Below, in pieces: positions 23,967 through 32,750 of a stretch of DNA of 57,400 bases; position 1 is the first letter of the stretch, and the number at the start of each line of letters is the position of its first letter. The notes beneath the pieces are model-generated. The model was not told where the DNA came from. It ran no database searches and worked only from the letters and a program-made list of their open reading frames with translations. The position numbers were made by a program, and so were the translations under genes. Source of the stretch: Erythrobacter sp. (GTDB lineage Bacteria > Pseudomonadota > Alphaproteobacteria > Sphingomonadales > Sphingomonadaceae); the NCBI RefSeq assembly GCF_024305245.1, contig NZ_JAMWYX010000015.1, positions 1-57,400 on the forward strand, in the 5' to 3' direction.

Positions 23967-26057
23967 ATGAGGCATGATCGATCAGAATGCGTCTCGCCGG
24001 CGACTGCAGCGCTTGTCCGGATGTTCGGCGAATTCCGGCTGGATACTGTAGGCGGAACGCCTTTATTGCCAAGCAATCGGCGCGGCATGTTGCTGGTGTC
24101 GCTGCTGTGCCTGCAACCCGATTACAGCCTTGATCGCGAACGATTGTGCCAATTGCTCTGGCCGGACAGATTCCCCGCGCAGGCCAAGGCCAGCTTGCGA
24201 CAATGCCTGCTCGATCTGCGCCGCCAATGCGAAGTGGAAGGTTGCCCCAATCTGTTGGTCGTGACGCGTTCGGCGGTCGCATTGAACCGCGATGCGGTGC
24301 AATCCGATCTGGCCGCGCTCGAAGATGCGTTGGCGCAGGGTGACGCGCTGCATGCCGCGGCCCTGATCGAACAGATCGGCAATCTGCCATTGCTGCAGGC
24401 GGTCACCTTCAATCCCGATTTCGATAGCTGGCTGGCAATGAAGCGGCAGGAAGTCGAGGCACGGCTGCGGCACGCCAGCGCCCGTCTGGTGGGGCAATTG
24501 CGCGCCGCGGGCGAAACCGGAACCAGCGCGCGGCTGAGCGGCGCGGTGCTGGCCCGCTATCCCGCGATCCGCAGCCTTGCCGATGTGGCGCTGGCAGTGC
24601 TGCCGTTCGGCCAGATCGATCAGGTCGGCGGGGATTTCTTTCTGGCCGAGGGCGTGACCGACGAGTTGGTCTCGCGGCTGGGCAAGCTTGAAGGCATCAT
24701 GCTGGCCGGGCGCACATCGGTGCTGGCCGTGGCCGCACGCGGGCAAACGCTCACCGAGATGGCCGCCAGTCTCAGGGTGACGCATCTGATCGAAGGCGAG
24801 GTGCGGCGCACTGCCGATCGCATCACAGTGAATATCGCGCTGATCGAAGGCACCACCGGCACCGAGCTCTGGGCCGACCGGATGGAAGGCTCGATCGAGG
24901 ATTTCTTCGAATCCCGCAAAGTCATCGGCAACAACGTCATCGCCGCGATCTGCCGGGTTCTGGGCCTCGCGCTCTCGCCCGCACCGATGCGGCGGATGAC
25001 CGCCAACCGCACGGCCTATTCCCTATACCTGCAGGGGCGCTCGCTGGTGCGGCGCTCGATGACCGACGGCGCGGCGGCGAAGTCGGTCGAACTGCTGGAG
25101 CAGGCGCTGGCGCTCGATCCCGACTTTGCCGAATGCTGGACCGCGCTGGCCGATGCCCATGTCCACAATGCTGTCTATACTCCATGCCTCGACCGGGTCG
25201 AACGCTCGCGCAAGGCGGCGGAATGTGCCCGGCGCGCCGAGGCGCTCGATCCGGGACAAGGCCACGCCCTCGCTATCCAGGGGATCCACGAATGGAGCCG
25301 CAAGAACCCGGCTGGTGCGCTGGATCTGGCGTTCGAAGCCTATGCCCGCGAGCCCCGCAACGCAGATGTCGCGCTGCGGCTTGGATCGTTCCTGCTCTAT
25401 ATTGGCCGGACCCGCGCGGCGCTTCCGTTCATCGAGGCGGGGGTCGAGCAGGACCCGGCCTATGGCCGCAACCATGTGTTGCTGGCGACCGCGTATTTCA
25501 ACCTTGGGGACATGGAGCGCGCGCTGGCAGCCGCACAGCGCACGGTCGATCTGGGGATGCCGGGGATGTGGCTGGCAGTGTTCGAGGCGGCCAACGGCGA
25601 CCACGAGAAAGCCGTCGCGACCTATTATGCCCAGCGGATGCTGATGAACACGGTGATCCTGCCGCCCGCCGGGACCGAGCCGATGAATGAAGCCATGCGC
25701 GACGCCTATTGGGGGATCGCCGCAAGGGGCATCTGCAGCGGCGACGAGGTCGCACGGGCAGCCTATTGCGCGATGCTCGACGGGCTTCACCAGACCATGC
25801 CCGATCCCTGTGATCCGACGATCGCCTTCCCGGCGATCTGGATGGGGCACGCCGAGCTGGTGATGACAATCTACCGGGAATGCATCCACCCGGCCAACAT
25901 GTTCGGTCTGATGAGCCTGTGGGCCGATGCCGAACCGATCCGGCAGGTGCGCCTGCATCCGGGCTTCATGGACTTCGCCGAAGACGTCGGCCTGATCGAA
26001 GCGTGGAACCGCCACGGCTGGCCCGACCTTATGCCCGCCGACCCGCGCGGGGCCTGA
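23967..26057 (+). CDS. Winged-helix / TolB-like / TPR regulator
   Basis: A 696-residue cytoplasmic protein with three parts. Residues about 18-110 (GEFRLDTVGG ... SNRRGMLLVSLLCLQPDYSLDRERLCQLLWPD) look like the SARP or OmpR-type winged helix for DNA binding, followed by a short helical region. Residues about 205-330 resemble the TolB-like domain of cyclase-type regulators (FLAEGVTDELVSRLG, LAGRTSVLAVA, HLIEGEVRR, GTELWADRMEGS). From about 345 onward there are several TPR-like helical pairs (ALALDPDFAECWTALADAHV and similar). This architecture is known in proteobacteria without a general function. It probably responds to a metabolite or protein partner and controls neighbouring genes. TTGACG repeats with 11-bp spacing lie just downstream of it. 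Confidence 0.8.
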   Translation: MRHDRSECVSPATAALVRMFGEFRLDTVGGTPLLPSNRRGMLLVSLLCLQPDYSLDRERLCQLLWPDRFPAQAKASLRQCLLDLRRQCEVEGCPNLLVVTRSAVALNRDAVQSDLAALEDALAQGDALHAAALIEQIGNLPLLQAVTFNPDFDSWLAMKRQEVEARLRHASARLVGQLRAAGETGTSARLSGAVLARYPAIRSLADVALAVLPFGQIDQVGGDFFLAEGVTDELVSRLGKLEGIMLAGRTSVLAVAARGQTLTEMAASLRVTHLIEGEVRRTADRITVNIALIEGTTGTELWADRMEGSIEDFFESRKVIGNNVIAAICRVLGLALSPAPMRRMTANRTAYSLYLQGRSLVRRSMTDGAAAKSVELLEQALALDPDFAECWTALADAHVHNAVYTPCLDRVERSRKAAECARRAEALDPGQGHALAIQGIHEWSRKNPAGALDLAFEAYAREPRNADVALRLGSFLLYIGRTRAALPFIEAGVEQDPAYGRNHVLLATAYFNLGDMERALAAAQRTVDLGMPGMWLAVFEAANGDHEKAVATYYAQRMLMNTVILPPAGTEPMNEAMRDAYWGIAARGICSGDEVARAAYCAMLDGLHQTMPDPCDPTIAFPAIWMGHAELVMTIYRECIHPANMFGLMSLWADAEPIRQVRLHPGFMDFAEDVGLIEAWNRHGWPDLMPADPRGA

Positions 26058-26068
26058 ACCGGCACGAA

Positions 26069-26102
26069 TTGACGCTTTTTTGACGGTCGCCCCGGTTGAC
26101 CG
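26069..26102 (+). repeat. TTGACG direct repeats, possible SARP-type operator
   Basis: TTGACGC at 26069-26075 and TTGACGG at 26080-26086 are heptamers with an 11-bp period, the geometry used by SARP-type regulators. A third TTGACC at 26096-26101 could be a -35. The site lies between the regulator gene and 26271. The link is inference. Confidence 0.4.
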
Positions 26103-26270
26103 CACCTGCCCCGAGCGGGCACTCTCGCTGCACCAGAACAAGCTGAAATCAAGCCAAATCGCGCAGCGCGCCGACCGAGGGGTCAGGCGCGCGCGGGGAA
26201 GGTTTGCCGATGCGGTTCGGGGGGAAGACGGACGGGTTCAGGGGTGAACCGTCCAACAGGGAGAGAACCG

Positions 26271-26714
26271 ATGAAGACGATCACGCTCGCACTGGCCGCC
26301 ATGGCCATGACACTGCCGTTTGCCGCACCGGCAGCCGCGCAGGAATTCCCGCTGGTGGCAGGCGAATATGTCGAGATGACCGGCATCGAGGTTAAGGACG
26401 GCGAAGGCGGTCTGAAATATGCCGAATGGCTGGCGACCGAATGGAAGCGCAATTCGGAATACGCCAAGTCGCAGGGCTGGATCACCGATTACGGCATCTA
26501 TTCCAACGTCAATGCGCGCGAGGGCGAACCCGATATCTATCTGGTGACCCAGTTCGCCAGCCTGCCCGACGCTGCCGAGGGGGAGCGCCGCAACAAGGCC
26601 TATGATGCCTGGGCCAAGACCACTTACCAGCAACAGGCCGCCGCCAGCGGCAACCGCGGCGAATATCGCACGGTGATGGGCTCGATGCTGCTGCAGGAAT
26701 ACATGCCGCGCTGA
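26271..26714 (+). CDS. Small exported protein of unknown function
   Basis: A 147-residue protein with a clear Sec signal peptide (KTITLALAAMAMTLPFAAPAAAQ), cleaved after AAA-Q near residue 23. The mature part is soluble with many Tyr and Trp (YAEWLATEWKRNSEYAKSQGW, VNAREGEPDIYLVTQFASLP). The GEPDIYLVTQF strand looks like a dimeric alpha-beta barrel core, but that is a guess. GGGAGAG lies upstream. It follows the winged-helix regulator gene and a repeat that may be its operator, so it is a candidate regulated gene. Confidence 0.75.
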   Translation: MKTITLALAAMAMTLPFAAPAAAQEFPLVAGEYVEMTGIEVKDGEGGLKYAEWLATEWKRNSEYAKSQGWITDYGIYSNVNAREGEPDIYLVTQFASLPDAAEGERRNKAYDAWAKTTYQQQAAASGNRGEYRTVMGSMLLQEYMPR

Positions 26715-26812
26715 CCCGGGGGGGTATGCGCGACCAGAGCTCCGGCGGGCGGTGATGCGACCCGATCGCCCGCCGGAGTTCGTCCCCCAAATCAAACAGG
26801 AGCAGACCCGTC

Positions 26813-27394
26813 ATGGCGATGCCAGCACCCAAACTCGCCCATGTCGTCTATCGCACACGCCAGCTGGATGTGATGCTGCAATGGTATGCCGACGTGTTCG
26901 GCGCAACCATCGTCTATCGCAATCCGGCGCTGGCGTTCCTGACCTTCGATGATGATCACCACCGGCTTGCCTTTGCCGATCTTTCAGTGATCGCGCCCGA
27001 CGCCGAGGACACCGCACAGGCACCCATCGGCGTCGACCATATCGCCTATGAAGTGCCCTCGCTAACGGCCCTGCTGGAAACGTGGGAAGACCTGAAGGCC
27101 AACGGGATCGAACCCTATTGGGCCGTCAATCACGGCATGAGCGCCTCGCTCTACTATGCCGATCCCGATGGCAACCAGATGGAATTCAGCATCGATTGCT
27201 TTGCCAGCAAGGACGAGTGCCGCGACTATTTCGCGGGTGAGAAAATCGGCCAGAATCCGGTCGGCACCGAATATGATCCGGCCGAATGGCTGGCCCGGCT
27301 GCGCGCTGGGGAAAGCGATGCCGCTTTGCTGGCGATGGACTTTGCCGCGCCGGTTTCGCCGATCCGCGGGCGGCTCGAAGTGCTGTGCGCCTGA
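26813..27394 (+). CDS. VOC family protein (glyoxalase/extradiol dioxygenase fold)
   Basis: A 193-residue protein with paired beta-alpha-beta motifs. The first strand KLAHVVYRTRQLDVMLQWYADVFG has His10 as a likely metal ligand. The second half has VDHIAYEV and YADPDGNQMEFSID, with the His and Glu usual in metal-binding VOC enzymes. It resembles biphenyl-dioxygenase-like VOC proteins that act on aromatic diols, but the substrate is unknown. The C-terminal 50 residues are atypical extra helices. It is the second gene after the exported protein at 26271. Confidence 0.85.
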   Translation: MAMPAPKLAHVVYRTRQLDVMLQWYADVFGATIVYRNPALAFLTFDDDHHRLAFADLSVIAPDAEDTAQAPIGVDHIAYEVPSLTALLETWEDLKANGIEPYWAVNHGMSASLYYADPDGNQMEFSIDCFASKDECRDYFAGEKIGQNPVGTEYDPAEWLARLRAGESDAALLAMDFAAPVSPIRGRLEVLCA

Positions 27395-27493
27395 TGGCGC
27401 ATCGCGCTGACGGCTGATCGGGCGGCACCTTCGCCCCAATCGAAAGAGCATCCTGCCTTCTGACCTCAACCGCTTTTGAGCATTGGACAAGTT

Positions 27494-28831
27494 ATGGCGA
27501 CCGCAGCCCCTGAAGCCCCGCTGATCGCCCCGGCGCAGGCGACACCCGATACGCCGCGAACCGGGCCGACGAATGATCGGATCGTGGCGCTCGACTTCGT
27601 GCGCGGTGCGGCGCTGTTCGGCATCCTGCTGATGAACATTTCCGGCTTCGGTCTGCCGCACGCCTATGGCAACCCCACCAATGCAGGCGGTGCAGAAGGG
27701 ATCAATCTGCTGTCCTGGATCATCATCGTGGTCGGGTTCGAAGGCACCCAGCGCGCGCTGTTCTCGATGCTGTTCGGCGCAGGAATCATCCTGTTCACGT
27801 CCCGGCTCGAAGCGAAGGGCCGCACCGATGTCGCCGACATCTATGCCCGGCGCAATCTGTGGTTGACCTTTTTCGGCCTCGTCAACGGCTTCATCTTCCT
27901 GTGGAGCGGCGACATCCTGTTCTATTACGGCCTGATTGCGCTGATCGCATTTCCGTTCCGCAAGCTCGCGCCCAAATGGCTGTTCGCCATCGCGGCCGGC
28001 GTGCTCGCCTTCGGTGCCAGCTGGGGCGTGCTGGACACCATGGACCAGCTGGAAAAGCACGCGGCCTACGAAGTGGTTGCAGCCAAGGACGGAGCGCCAA
28101 CGCCGGAGCAGGAGAAGCATGCCAAGGAGTGGGAGGGCGCGCTCGAACAGTTCGAATACACGGCAGAAGAACAACAGGCCTATGTCGCGGCGCGAACCGC
28201 CAGCTATACCAGTGCCTTCGCGCAGGTCGCCGAGGAAACGCGGGGCGCGCAAAGCTGGGCGTTCTATCGCTACATCTTCTTCGATGTCTTCAGCATGATG
28301 CTGATCGGCCTCGGGCTGTTCAAACTGGGCGTCTTCACGCTCGAACGCTCCACCCGGTTCTACGCGGCATTGGTCGTCATCGGATATGGCATCGGACTGA
28401 CCGTCAACGTGTTCGAGACCCGCTGGATCATCGACAACGGCTTCAGCATGCTCGCCTTCAGCCAATCGCAGATGACCTATGATCTGGGCCGTCTTGCCAC
28501 CACGGCGGGGCATCTGGGCCTGCTGCTGCTGATCGCGCGTTCGGGCATTTTCCCGTGGTTCCAGCACGCGTTGGCCAGCGTCGGGCGGATGGCGTTCACC
28601 AATTACCTGACGCATTCGGTGGTCTGCGCGACCCTGTTCGTCGGGCTGGGCTATTTCGGGCAGCTTGAGCGGCACCAGCTTTATTATGTCGTGTTTGCGA
28701 TCTGGGGCGCGCAATTGATCGCCAGCCCCCTGTGGCTGCGCCATTTCCGGATGGGCCCGCTCGAATGGCTGTGGCGCGGCCTGACCTATGGCGAACTGCC
28801 CGCACTGCGGCGCGACACCGCGGTCGCATGA
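27494..28831 (+). CDS. DUF418 family membrane protein
   Basis: A 445-residue polytopic membrane protein. The start RIVALDFVRGAALFGILLMNI is the hallmark of DUF418 and related acyltransferase-3-like proteins, and the C-terminal GRMAFTNYLTHSVV plus the final GPLEWLWRGLTYG are the defining domain pattern. Residues about 185-235 form a charged soluble insert between helices. The start at 27494 is preferred to a TTG 18 bp upstream; neither has a strong binding site. It is translationally coupled with the APC permease behind it (ATGA overlap). Function unknown; a second DUF418 gene is at 44866. Confidence 0.9.
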   Translation: MATAAPEAPLIAPAQATPDTPRTGPTNDRIVALDFVRGAALFGILLMNISGFGLPHAYGNPTNAGGAEGINLLSWIIIVVGFEGTQRALFSMLFGAGIILFTSRLEAKGRTDVADIYARRNLWLTFFGLVNGFIFLWSGDILFYYGLIALIAFPFRKLAPKWLFAIAAGVLAFGASWGVLDTMDQLEKHAAYEVVAAKDGAPTPEQEKHAKEWEGALEQFEYTAEEQQAYVAARTASYTSAFAQVAEETRGAQSWAFYRYIFFDVFSMMLIGLGLFKLGVFTLERSTRFYAALVVIGYGIGLTVNVFETRWIIDNGFSMLAFSQSQMTYDLGRLATTAGHLGLLLLIARSGIFPWFQHALASVGRMAFTNYLTHSVVCATLFVGLGYFGQLERHQLYYVVFAIWGAQLIASPLWLRHFRMGPLEWLWRGLTYGELPALRRDTAVA

Positions 28832-30186
28832 TGAGCGGGCAGGCCGCCTCCACCACCCTGCAAAAACGGCTCGGCCTGCCGTTCGCCATCGCGATCATGG
28901 CCGGATCGGTGATCGGTGCAGGCATTCTGCGCACGCCGGGCGTGGTCGCAAACGAGGTGCCAGTGTTCTGGGCGGCGATGGCGGTATGGGCGCTGGGCGG
29001 GGTTTACGTGCTGCTCTCGGTCAATGTCGCGTCCGAACTGACCACCGCCCTGCCGCGAGCGGGCGGAATGTATGTGCCGGTTCGAGAAGCATTCGGCGAT
29101 GGTCTCGGGTTGCTGGCGGGGTGGGCCATGTGGGCGGGCGGCGCGGCGGGCATGGCGGCGTTGTCGCTGGCCTTCGCCGAATTTCTTGCCGTCGCCATCC
29201 CCGCAATGTCGCCCTTCACCGCGCCGGTTGCGGTCGCCGCCTTGCTGATGGTGACGGGATTCAACGCGATCGGGGTCGAAGAAGGCCGGATCTCTAACAT
29301 CTTCGGGCTCGCTCTCAAATTGCTGCTGCTGTCGGGCGTCATCGTCGCCGCCTTCACCCTCGAATCTTCCGGTTCATCCAGTGCCGGAAGCGCCGCCTCG
29401 TTAGTGTCCCCTGGCGAGGCGGCAATCGGCTGGATCGCCTTCATCACCGCCTTCCAGATCGTGCTCGGCGCCTATGACGGCTGGCAAGCGCCGGCCTTTT
29501 TCGCCGAGGAGGACAAGGACCCGGCCCGCAACATCCCGCGCGCGTTCTTCGTTTCGGCCGTGATGCTGATGGCGATCTATCTCGCCATCAATCTCAGCGT
29601 GTTCAGCGTGCTCGATGTCGAGACATTGCGCGGGTCGGATCTGCCGGTGGCGCTGCTGATCGAGACACTGCTGGGGCCGGTCGGACTCAAGATAACCGGC
29701 CTATCGGCGGCGATCATGGCACTGCTTACGCTCAATGCGATCATCATGGCCCAGCCGCGCATACTCTATGGCATGGCGCGCGACGGACTGTTCCTGCACA
29801 GCGCCATACTGGTCAATCGCGGCGGCACGCCGTGGGTGGCGCTGCTGATCGGGGCGGTGGTGGCGATCCCGATGATCCTGACCGGCGCCTATGTCTTCGT
29901 TTTCAAGATCCAGGTCGCCGCCGGACTGCTGGCAGCCGTGCTCTACAACGCGGCTTACTTCGCGCTGCGGCTGAAACGGCCGCATATGCCGCGCCCGTTC
30001 CGCGCGATCGGGCACCCGGTGCTGCCCGCGCTGATCCTGGCGATCACCACCGCGCTGTTCGCAGCGGTGGTGATCGCCGATCCGGTGTCCGGCCTGTGGG
30101 TCGCAGCACTGATCGGTGTCTGCGTGCCGGTGGGCCTTCACCTCGGACGGGAACGCCGAAGGGTCGACGTCATCGGCCAAGTTTGA
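28828..30186 (+). CDS. APC family amino acid permease
   Basis: A 452-residue transporter with about twelve helices. The N-terminus has the APC glycine motif in MAGSVIGAGILRTPG, the unwound helix 1 that binds the amino group of the substrate. Later segments such as AYDGWQAPAFFAEEDKDPAR and ALLTLNAIIMAQPRILYGMARDG are typical of this family. Its start overlaps the DUF418 stop. It ends 35 bp from the convergent DUF305 gene. Substrate specificity cannot be read. Confidence 0.92.
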   Translation: MMSGQAASTTLQKRLGLPFAIAIMAGSVIGAGILRTPGVVANEVPVFWAAMAVWALGGVYVLLSVNVASELTTALPRAGGMYVPVREAFGDGLGLLAGWAMWAGGAAGMAALSLAFAEFLAVAIPAMSPFTAPVAVAALLMVTGFNAIGVEEGRISNIFGLALKLLLLSGVIVAAFTLESSGSSSAGSAASLVSPGEAAIGWIAFITAFQIVLGAYDGWQAPAFFAEEDKDPARNIPRAFFVSAVMLMAIYLAINLSVFSVLDVETLRGSDLPVALLIETLLGPVGLKITGLSAAIMALLTLNAIIMAQPRILYGMARDGLFLHSAILVNRGGTPWVALLIGAVVAIPMILTGAYVFVFKIQVAAGLLAAVLYNAAYFALRLKRPHMPRPFRAIGHPVLPALILAITTALFAAVVIADPVSGLWVAALIGVCVPVGLHLGRERRRVDVIGQV

Positions 30187-30221
30187 ACGGGTGAGCCGAA
30201 GGCGGGATGCAAGCTCCCCCG

Positions 30222-32489
30222 TCAGCCGCCCTTGCGGCTGGCTTCGGCGGCTTCGATCACTTCGTCGTCCCACGTCACCTGCGTCTGGGTCTGCGGATTG
30301 AAGCGGCCATCTGCGTATGTCGCCGCCTTGGCCGCAGCGATTTCCGCCTCGGACAGGGCATCGCTCGGCTCCAGCGAAAAGACATCGATCCCGCGCGTAA
30401 TTTCGGTGCCGTAGAGGTGGCCGTTGTACCAGTAAACCGACCAGTATCCGCCCAGTACCAGCTGCTCGTCATTGATCGGGCCGCGGTCGAAATAGGCGAT
30501 TTCCTTGGGCGCATCACTGTCGGTGAAATCCATCACCGAAAGCCCGCCCTGATACCACGCCTGCGCGAACAGATCTCGTCCCGGCACCGGGATGATCGAG
30601 CCATTATGGGCGACGCAGTTCTCCATGTCGCTCTGCGGGGCCGGCAGCTTGTAATGGGCGCGGAACACCAGCTTGCCGTCGACGATATCGTAGATCGCAT
30701 TGGCGCCCCAGGTCTTCGGATCGGACGCCTTGCAGCGCGGCCGCCCGCCGCCGCCCCATTCGTCGGTGAAGATCACCTTGGTGCCATCATTGTTGAAGGT
30801 CGCCGAATGCCAATAGGCAAAGGTGGTGTCTGTCACCGCATCGATCCGCTTGGGATTGAGCGGATCGGCGATGTCGAACAGGATGCCGTTGCCCGAACAC
30901 GCGCCCGCGGCGATGTTGAGGCTGGGGAACACGGTGATGTCGTGGCACTGATTGGTCTGGCGGCTATCCTGCGCGCCCTCCTCGATCTGGCCGCCCTTCC
31001 ACAGGCCGGCGATCTCACCCGTTTCTTCATCGGCAAAGACGCGCGGGCTGCTGACGATGCGTGCCTTGCCCGGATCCGCCACCGGGATTTCGATCACATC
31101 GATGCTGAACAGCGCGGTGCGGGTGCTCGACGGGTCGTCGACGCAGCGCGCAAGCTCTTCGGTCTCGCGCACCCGACTGGTGCCCGAATTGTAGACGATG
31201 ATCTTTTCAGCATCGCTGCTCACGACCGAGTGGGTGTGACTGCCCCGGCAGGTCTGCACCGCGCCGACCTGGCGCACGGCGCTGAGATCGGAGATGTCGA
31301 AGATGCGCAAGCCCCGGAAGCGTTCTTCGCTGACGTCTCCGGCGACGCCCTGCAGCCCGCAATCGACGCGGCCGCGCGTCTGCTCGACACTCATCACGAG
31401 CAGGTCGCCGACCACCGAGACATCGCCCTGCCCGCCCGGGCAAACGACCGAGCTCATCAGGTTCGGCACACCGTCGGCGCCCAGCTTGTAGATGTTGAAG
31501 CCGTGGTAACTGCCCGCCACCATGATATCGTCGAAGAATGCCATGTCGGTATTGGCGAAATCGAGCAGCGGGGAACGCTCGGCGAATTCGGTGAGGGTTT
31601 CCTCCTCGCCGCGCTCGGACGCTTCGCTTGCATCCGCTTCCGGTGCGGGGGTGGCTTCGGCAGCGGGCTCGGCCTTGGCCTTGTCGTCCTTTTTCGGAGC
31701 GACCGGCGGGCGCAGGTCGGCGGGGTTGCCGGGGTTGAAGAACCCGGCGGGCTTACGCAGACTGGCGACCTTTTCGAGGTTCATGATCGCTTCGCCGGCG
31801 TCGGCGAACCCGGCGGCCAGCCCGGCGCGCGGGTCTTCCGAAAGGCCGGCCAGCAGCACGTCCATCCGCTCGATCTCGCCGGTCTGTTCGTTTTCGATAT
31901 CGCCGATGAAGCGAAAGAGCACCGGGTCGGCAGCCGTCCCCGGCTCCTCAAGCAGCTTCTCGACCATCTCGACCGCGCCTTCGTGGTGGGCAATCATCAG
32001 TTCGAGAAACTGGCGGTCGAACTCGACCGAATCGGCTGCGGCGAGCGCCTGCATCTGCTCCGGCGATGCCATTCCCGCCATCATATGGTGCATGTGGTGG
32101 CCGTGCCCCTTCATCGCCGGGTCTTCCACCGGCTCGCCCCGCTCGGCCAGCCATTCCTGCATGAAGGCGATTTCGTCCGCCTGGCTCGATTCGATCCGGC
32201 CCGCGATAGCGACGATTTCCTCGGTATTGGTGCGATCCTTGACCAGCACCGCCATTGCCACCGCCTGGTTATGATGGACGATCATGTGCTGCATGAAGGC
32301 GACATCGGCAGGCGCATAGCTCGCCGCGGCCAGCTTGGTCGCTTCCTCGGCGCTCAGCGTACGGCTGCTTTGCCCCGGCGCGCCGGGCTGAACGATCGGC
32401 ACGTTCTGGGCCAGGGCAAGGCCCGACGTGCCGAGCAGCAAAGCGGAAAGGATGGCGCCCGAGGCGCGCAAGGCTGGTGCGTTGGTCAT
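30222..32489 (-). CDS. Exported DUF305 and LVIVD-type beta-propeller fusion
   Basis: A 755-residue exported protein with a signal peptide (residues 1-28, ending LALAQ). Residues about 45-240 contain two DUF305 units, with FMQHMIVHHNQAVAMA and FLELMIAHHEGAVEM as paired His motifs, plus the His/Met-rich KGHGHHMHHMM between them. Such helical bundles may bind copper or other metals. A charged Ala/Glu/Pro linker at about 265-315 leads to a propeller (about 320-720) with LVIVD-like blades: DIMVAGSYHGFNIY, DVSVVGDLLVMSVEQ, FRGLRIFDISDL, GGLSVMDFTDSD. Cys pairs in the propeller suggest disulfides in the periplasm or outside. Divergent from the gene at 32751. Function unknown; metal handling is inference. 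Confidence 0.85.
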   Translation of the reverse strand: MTNAPALRASGAILSALLLGTSGLALAQNVPIVQPGAPGQSSRTLSAEEATKLAAASYAPADVAFMQHMIVHHNQAVAMAVLVKDRTNTEEIVAIAGRIESSQADEIAFMQEWLAERGEPVEDPAMKGHGHHMHHMMAGMASPEQMQALAAADSVEFDRQFLELMIAHHEGAVEMVEKLLEEPGTAADPVLFRFIGDIENEQTGEIERMDVLLAGLSEDPRAGLAAGFADAGEAIMNLEKVASLRKPAGFFNPGNPADLRPPVAPKKDDKAKAEPAAEATPAPEADASEASERGEEETLTEFAERSPLLDFANTDMAFFDDIMVAGSYHGFNIYKLGADGVPNLMSSVVCPGGQGDVSVVGDLLVMSVEQTRGRVDCGLQGVAGDVSEERFRGLRIFDISDLSAVRQVGAVQTCRGSHTHSVVSSDAEKIIVYNSGTSRVRETEELARCVDDPSSTRTALFSIDVIEIPVADPGKARIVSSPRVFADEETGEIAGLWKGGQIEEGAQDSRQTNQCHDITVFPSLNIAAGACSGNGILFDIADPLNPKRIDAVTDTTFAYWHSATFNNDGTKVIFTDEWGGGGRPRCKASDPKTWGANAIYDIVDGKLVFRAHYKLPAPQSDMENCVAHNGSIIPVPGRDLFAQAWYQGGLSVMDFTDSDAPKEIAYFDRGPINDEQLVLGGYWSVYWYNGHLYGTEITRGIDVFSLEPSDALSEAEIAAAKAATYADGRFNPQTQTQVTWDDEVIEAAEASRKGG

Positions 32490-32677
32490 GATGTCCCTTC
32501 AAACCGGAATGGTTGACGGACAACCTGCCTCCAATGTCAGCGCAGTCAAGAGAGTGAATGACGCGGCAAGTCCGCTTTCGACGGAATTACGATTCTGTCC
32601 GAGGAGGAGCATGGGGCGCCGCACGGCAGCCCGGTCGCGTCATGCGCACCTTTCACCGCACGAGGCGAAACGAAGGC

Positions 32678-32707
32678 TTGCCGCGACGAATCGCCCATGA
32701 CTAGTAT
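32678..32707 (+). promoter_or_regulatory. Possible promoter of the serine hydrolase gene
   Basis: TTGCCG at 32678-32683 and TAGTAT at 32702-32707 with 18-bp spacing, upstream of the GAAGGAG that precedes the start at 32751. Confidence 0.35.
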
Positions 32708-32750
32708 GACCATTAAGTTGCCGGCAACCATGAAGGAGTAACATCAGGCC

